A stretch of 64,000 nucleotides of DNA, taken from NCBI GenBank assembly GCA_038146785.1, contig JAYQSI010000016.1:186001-250000 (forward strand), read 5' to 3'. Positions within the stretch are counted from its first letter, which is position 1, and each line of letters starts with the position of its first letter. This document shows, piece by piece, positions 61,901-64,000 of the stretch. A model generated the notes under the pieces. That model had not been told where the DNA came from. It searched no databases and worked only from the letters and a program-made list of their open reading frames with translations. The position numbers were made by a program, and so were the translations under genes. This stretch comes from VMDJ01 sp038146785 (GTDB lineage: Bacteria; Pseudomonadota; Gammaproteobacteria; Chromatiales; Chromatiaceae).

Positions 61901-62789
61901 TGAGCTACCTAAACAGTCGTATCGCACCGCTTTAGGTCTTGATGATCCAAGCTATGTTCCGATTCTGCGCAACCCAAGCAAAGCAGATGATGACAGCGAT
62001 GCTGTTTTCTACTTCCCGGGTTGTGGCTCTGAGCGTTTATTCTCAGATGTCGGCTTAGCTACCCTAGCGATGCTCAGCGAAACGGGCGCACAAACGGTAT
62101 TACCACCCGGCTATTTATGTTGTGGCTACCCACAAACCAGTGCCGGACAACATGATCGTGGTCAGCAGATCACAACCAGCAACCGTGTCTTATTCCATCG
62201 TGTCGCCAACACCCTGAACTATCTCGACATCAAAACCGTTGTGGTCTCTTGCGGTACCTGTATGGACCAACTGCTTAAGTACGAATTTGAGCAAATTTTC
62301 CCTGGCTGTCGCTTGCTCGATATTCACGAGTACCTACTCGAAAAAGGTATCAAGCTGGATAAGGTCGATGGTGTGCAATACCTCTACCACGATCCTTGTC
62401 ATAGTCCGATGAAGGAATATGACCCGATCCAAGTCAGCACAACATTGTTAGGTCAAAACGTGACTTTGTCTGATCGATGCTGCGGTGAAGCCGGCACCTT
62501 AGGTACTGCTCGCCCAGATATCGCCAACCAATTGCGTTTCCGCAAATCGGAAGAGCTACGCAACGGCATTAAAGCGCTGACAGGTGAAGAAAAAGCAAAA
62601 CAAGGCAATGTAAAACTGCTCACCAGCTGCCCTGCTTGCCAACAAGGTTTGTCACGTTATGGTGATGAAACAGGTCTTAAAACCGACTACATCGTTATCG
62701 AGCTTGCCAAACACTTACTTGGTGACGGCTGGCAGAAACGCTTTATTGAACAAGCCAAACAAGGCGGCATAGAAAAGGTTCTTTTGTAA
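58983..62789 (+). CDS. DUF3683 / FAD-linked oxidase / Fe-S / CCG fusion oxidoreductase
   Basis: A 1268-residue multidomain enzyme. The order is DUF3683 (1-160, REIPYNYTSFSDREIVIRYLG), FAD_binding_4 (about 160-340, PRGGGTGYTGSAVPLD, DPTSQDASTIGGNIAMNAGG), the FAD-oxidase C-terminal part (HMHAGDGNVHTNIPVHSH, SGEHGIGLTKVQYL near 710), two 4Fe-4S motifs (CLRCGKCKPKC about 798, CTICHKCEAPCP about 861), and two CCG domains (CCGYPQTSAGQ about 1045, CCGEAGTLGTARP about 1166). This combines a Dld-type D-2-hydroxyacid dehydrogenase with its electron-transfer modules. ATG 58983 is chosen; carbonic anhydrase follows with one overlapping base. Confidence 0.88.
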   Translation: MERIREIPYNYTSFSDREIVIRYLGEDNWALIESLRGTRRTGRSARMLFEVLGDMWVVERNPYLQDDLINNRERRNALIEALNHRLRQFEQRLNDNPNAERLLQAAQKAVDDFSNAFGEREQLRRKVTQALGKITRRDNIDFSGLARVSHSTDATDWRVEMPFVVISPDTEEEVAAIVESCINCGLTLIPRGGGTGYTGSAVPLDAHCAVINTEKLEDLSEVEHIELPGVAGKVATVRTGAGVVTRRVSDLANAHGLAFAVDPTSQDASTIGGNIAMNAGGKKAVLWGTTLDNLVSWRMVTPQADWLEVTRINHNLGKIHDQANVEFSIQRYHPDGKTPKGEAEVLRMPGSAFRKVGLGKDVTDKFLSGLPGIQKEGCDGLITSSRFVLHRMPSQSNTVCLEFFGNDLAKAVPAIVEITDYIAQTDGVQIAGLEHLDERYIKAVGYSTKAARRDTPKMVLIADLVSDDANILNTATEMVINKAKAREAEGFIATTPEKRKAFWADRARTAAISAHTNAFKINEDVVIPLPRLADYSRGIERINIEQSISNKLQSIAAMRKVLDQHKRQADDEITESKLKLAYETLSEVEQRWSSLLSNFDHAAANQTILTEQEREHIQANDLVIDMLLRRDIRISYRQELKAPLREILQGGELEKLRGKLRDAHLEMKNERLFVALHMHAGDGNVHTNIPVHSHNYRMLHEADRIVDQVMQLAKSLDGVISGEHGIGLTKVQYLEPEKLADFVAYKNQVDPEHHFNRGKLMSNQGLEGAYTPSLRLVQQEAIILEQSELGQLNDDIKHCLRCGKCKPKCMTHVPRANLLYSPRNKILGTGLVIEAFLYEEQTRRGIAFEHFEEMNDIADHCTICHKCEAPCPVNIDFGDVTMRMRKILTQAGEKSFNLGSWAAMQFLNTTNPTTIRWLRKGMADLGFKAMTFGHDLIKHTGLLRKNAKIPASTTGKPKLLDIPIEMVRRPIRVELPKQSYRTALGLDDPSYVPILRNPSKADDDSDAVFYFPGCGSERLFSDVGLATLAMLSETGAQTVLPPGYLCCGYPQTSAGQHDRGQQITTSNRVLFHRVANTLNYLDIKTVVVSCGTCMDQLLKYEFEQIFPGCRLLDIHEYLLEKGIKLDKVDGVQYLYHDPCHSPMKEYDPIQVSTTLLGQNVTLSDRCCGEAGTLGTARPDIANQLRFRKSEELRNGIKALTGEEKAKQGNVKLLTSCPACQQGLSRYGDETGLKTDYIVIELAKHLLGDGWQKRFIEQAKQGGIEKVLL

Positions 62790-63415
62790 TGCCTAATGAG
62801 CACATCCCCGCCCCCGAAGCGCTTGAGCTACTAAAACTTGGCAACAAGCGCTTTGTTGCAGAAACACGCAAAACAACTGGCAGTGATCACACCCGCCGCA
62901 CCCAATTAACCGTTGGACAAGAACCCTTTGCGATTATTCTTGGCTGTTCTGATTCGCGGGTACCTGCTGAGCTTGTTTTTGATGTTGGTCTTGGCGATCT
63001 ATTCGTAATCCGAGTTGCTGGCAACATTGTTGCGCCTTCGCAAATTGGTAGTGTGGAATTTGCAGTTGATCGCTTTAAAACTCGCCTCGTCGTTGTTCTC
63101 GGTCATTCAAATTGTGGCGCTGTTTGCGCAACACTCGATGAACTAAAACAGCCTGCAGAAGAACGCTCACCCAATATGGCCGCCATTGTGGATCGCATTC
63201 GTCCTTCTATCGAAGTCTTGCTAGATACCGATGTACGCAACTCTCCAGAGCAATTGTTACATCATGCCGTTATGGCCAATATCCGCGCCTCAGCCAATCA
63301 ATTGCGTCATGGCTCGCAAATCATTGAAAAGCTGATTCAAAAAGATGGCTTAATGGTTGTTGGTGCACACTACTCACTAGATACCGGTGAAGTAGAGTTT
63401 TTTGACGGCGTTTAG
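62789..63415 (+). CDS. Beta-class carbonic anhydrase
   Basis: A 208-residue zinc enzyme interconverting CO2 and bicarbonate. Zinc ligands Cys53, Asp55, His106 and Cys109 lie in ILGCSDSRVPAELVFD and VLGHSNCGAV. AGNIVAPSQIGSVEFAV is typical. Its start overlaps the oxidoreductase stop by one base, so both are translated from one message. It could supply bicarbonate for AccBC-type carboxylation. Confidence 0.94.
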   Translation: MPNEHIPAPEALELLKLGNKRFVAETRKTTGSDHTRRTQLTVGQEPFAIILGCSDSRVPAELVFDVGLGDLFVIRVAGNIVAPSQIGSVEFAVDRFKTRLVVVLGHSNCGAVCATLDELKQPAEERSPNMAAIVDRIRPSIEVLLDTDVRNSPEQLLHHAVMANIRASANQLRHGSQIIEKLIQKDGLMVVGAHYSLDTGEVEFFDGV

Positions 63416-63579
63416 TCTTCGTTTTCTTGCTCGCGCATCGACAAGGTATCGAGCAACTCTCGTGACTGCAGCAGCAACTCACGACTTGCTTTAATTCGCT
63501 CATTCACAGACTCAACGAGCATTGCGCCAAAGTCGTTTCGTTTACGTGTTGCTTCAATCGTTGGATGTTTTTTATCCAT
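63412..63579 (-). CDS. Small basic-acidic helical protein, 55 residues
   Basis: A frame of 55 codons from ATG 63579 to TAA 63412. GGTGAGAG lies directly before the ATG. The protein starts MDKKHPTIEATRKRNDFGAM, then VNERIKASRELLLQSRELLD, which is a likely amphipathic or coiled-coil helix, and ends in an acidic tail. Its stop overlaps the carbonic anhydrase stop, tail to tail. The family is not recognised. Good ribosome binding site and compact packing argue for a real gene. Confidence 0.6.
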   Translation of the reverse strand: MDKKHPTIEATRKRNDFGAMLVESVNERIKASRELLLQSRELLDTLSMREQENED

Positions 63580-63746
63580 CTCTCACCCAGTAATTAATCA
63601 GCAGGTTTTTTCTGCCTTTATCGGGATTACTTTAGAGATTTAGCGCCATATTCGTAAGGGCATGCTTACAACTAATTTTTAATGCTTTAAACAGGCCAGA
63701 AATAAAAACATTGGTTTAACTTGAGTTATTGCACCGCAAAACGACA

Positions 63747-64000
63747 CTAAATTGATTTGTGCAGCGCAATAACTTCAATAATCTGTTTTTCACGATAAGC
63801 AAAAATTCTTTTCAGCTGCGGACTCACCCAAACGCGATTAACCCATTGGCTCAAAAAATTCGGTAGCCAATTAGGTAGCGCATAGTGAACCGTATCAATC
63901 ATGGTTGTTGAATGATCATCATTTTCAACAAAACGATGCTCATGAAACCAAAAGCTATAAGGGCCTTTCAACTGCTCATCGACAAAATACTCAGGCGCCT
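63747..64000 (-). CDS. SRPBCC-family protein, C-terminal part (cut by window edge)
   Basis: The frame is open to the right edge and reads APEYFVDEQLKGPYSFWFHE, RFVENDDHSTTMIDTVHYALP, and QLKRIFAYREKQIIEV before the stop at 63747. This is the C-terminal half of the SRPBCC ligand-binding proteins (often annotated as cell-division-inhibitor-like or YfiH neighbours) with the conserved GPY.FW.HEH and LxxIFxYR patterns. The start lies beyond the window. Between it and the 55-residue gene (63580-63746) I see nothing but AT-rich sequence. Confidence 0.8.
   Translation of the reverse strand, partial: APEYFVDEQLKGPYSFWFHEHRFVENDDHSTTMIDTVHYALPNWLPNFLSQWVNRVWVSPQLKRIFAYREKQIIEVIALHKSI

Noticed and set aside
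1..64000. CRISPR arrays, phage genes, insertion sequences, tRNA or rRNA genes
   Set aside because: No spaced direct repeats, transposase or integrase motifs, cloverleaf-like segments or rRNA sequence were seen on reading both strands.

Overview
The window is a dense stretch of bacterial chromosome made almost entirely of housekeeping genes. The gene content and order (rpoZ-spoT, yicC/gmk beside rph-rdgB, pilT beside yggS-proC-yggT-yggU, dusB-fis-purH-purD, aroQ-accB-accC-prmA, a full ccmABCDEFGHI operon, mpl/ubiX, ampG) point to a free-living gammaproteobacterium outside the enteric group. HemJ instead of HemG/HemY, type IV pilus retraction (PilT) and System I cytochrome c maturation suggest an aerobic, respiring, Gram-negative cell. 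I cannot name the genus from the sequence alone. I see no phage, insertion sequence, CRISPR array, tRNA or rRNA gene, and no gap above 300 bases.

Layout. 1-5.5 kb: hemJ, a periplasmic DsrE-like protein, an A-type Fe-S carrier, rubredoxin, thiD-thiE-hemL-dedA, ubiX. 5.5-17.4 kb: mpl, rnd, rpoZ-spoT, yicC-gmk, rph-rdgB, a LOG-family hydrolase, a hydroxyacid dehydrogenase and rep. 17.4-25.5 kb: a di-haem cytochrome c facing away from the ccm operon that matures such proteins. 25.4-33.7 kb: a PAS-GGDEF protein, mmsA, an ImmA-like metallopeptidase, pirin, rimB-rimK, two exported proteins and an unknown. 33.1-36.2 kb: the tightly overlapped molybdenum cofactor cluster moaB-moeA-moaD-moaE-mobA. 36.2-44.1 kb: a lone PyrK-like flavoprotein, pilT, yggS-proC-yggT-yggU-DUF4426, a TauE/SafE-like protein, ampG and xth. 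44.1-54.2 kb: pyrE, aroQ-accB-accC, prmA, a zinc-ribbon membrane protein, dusB-fis, purH-purD, a VanZ-like protein, msrA. 54.2-64 kb: hslO, a small unknown, a dienelactone-hydrolase-like enzyme, a uracil-DNA glycosylase, ttcA, a D-2-hydroxyacid dehydrogenase, a 1268-residue FAD/Fe-S fusion oxidoreductase, carbonic anhydrase, a 55-residue protein and a cut-off SRPBCC protein.

The most notable technical observation is that seven conserved genes (thiE, gmk, rdgB, a HIBADH-type dehydrogenase, ccmF, ccmI, pirin) each carry one apparent single-base indel, while both halves remain well conserved. Because gmk is normally essential, uncorrected sequencing indels explain this better than gene decay. 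The most interesting biological leads are a roughly 120-nt stretch between two minus-strand intrinsic terminators (a candidate small RNA downstream of the cytochrome gene), a terminator-like hairpin that ends at the GTG start of spoT and buries its ribosome binding site, and a plus-strand terminator-like hairpin in the leader of mmsA. I found no clear new multi-gene system.
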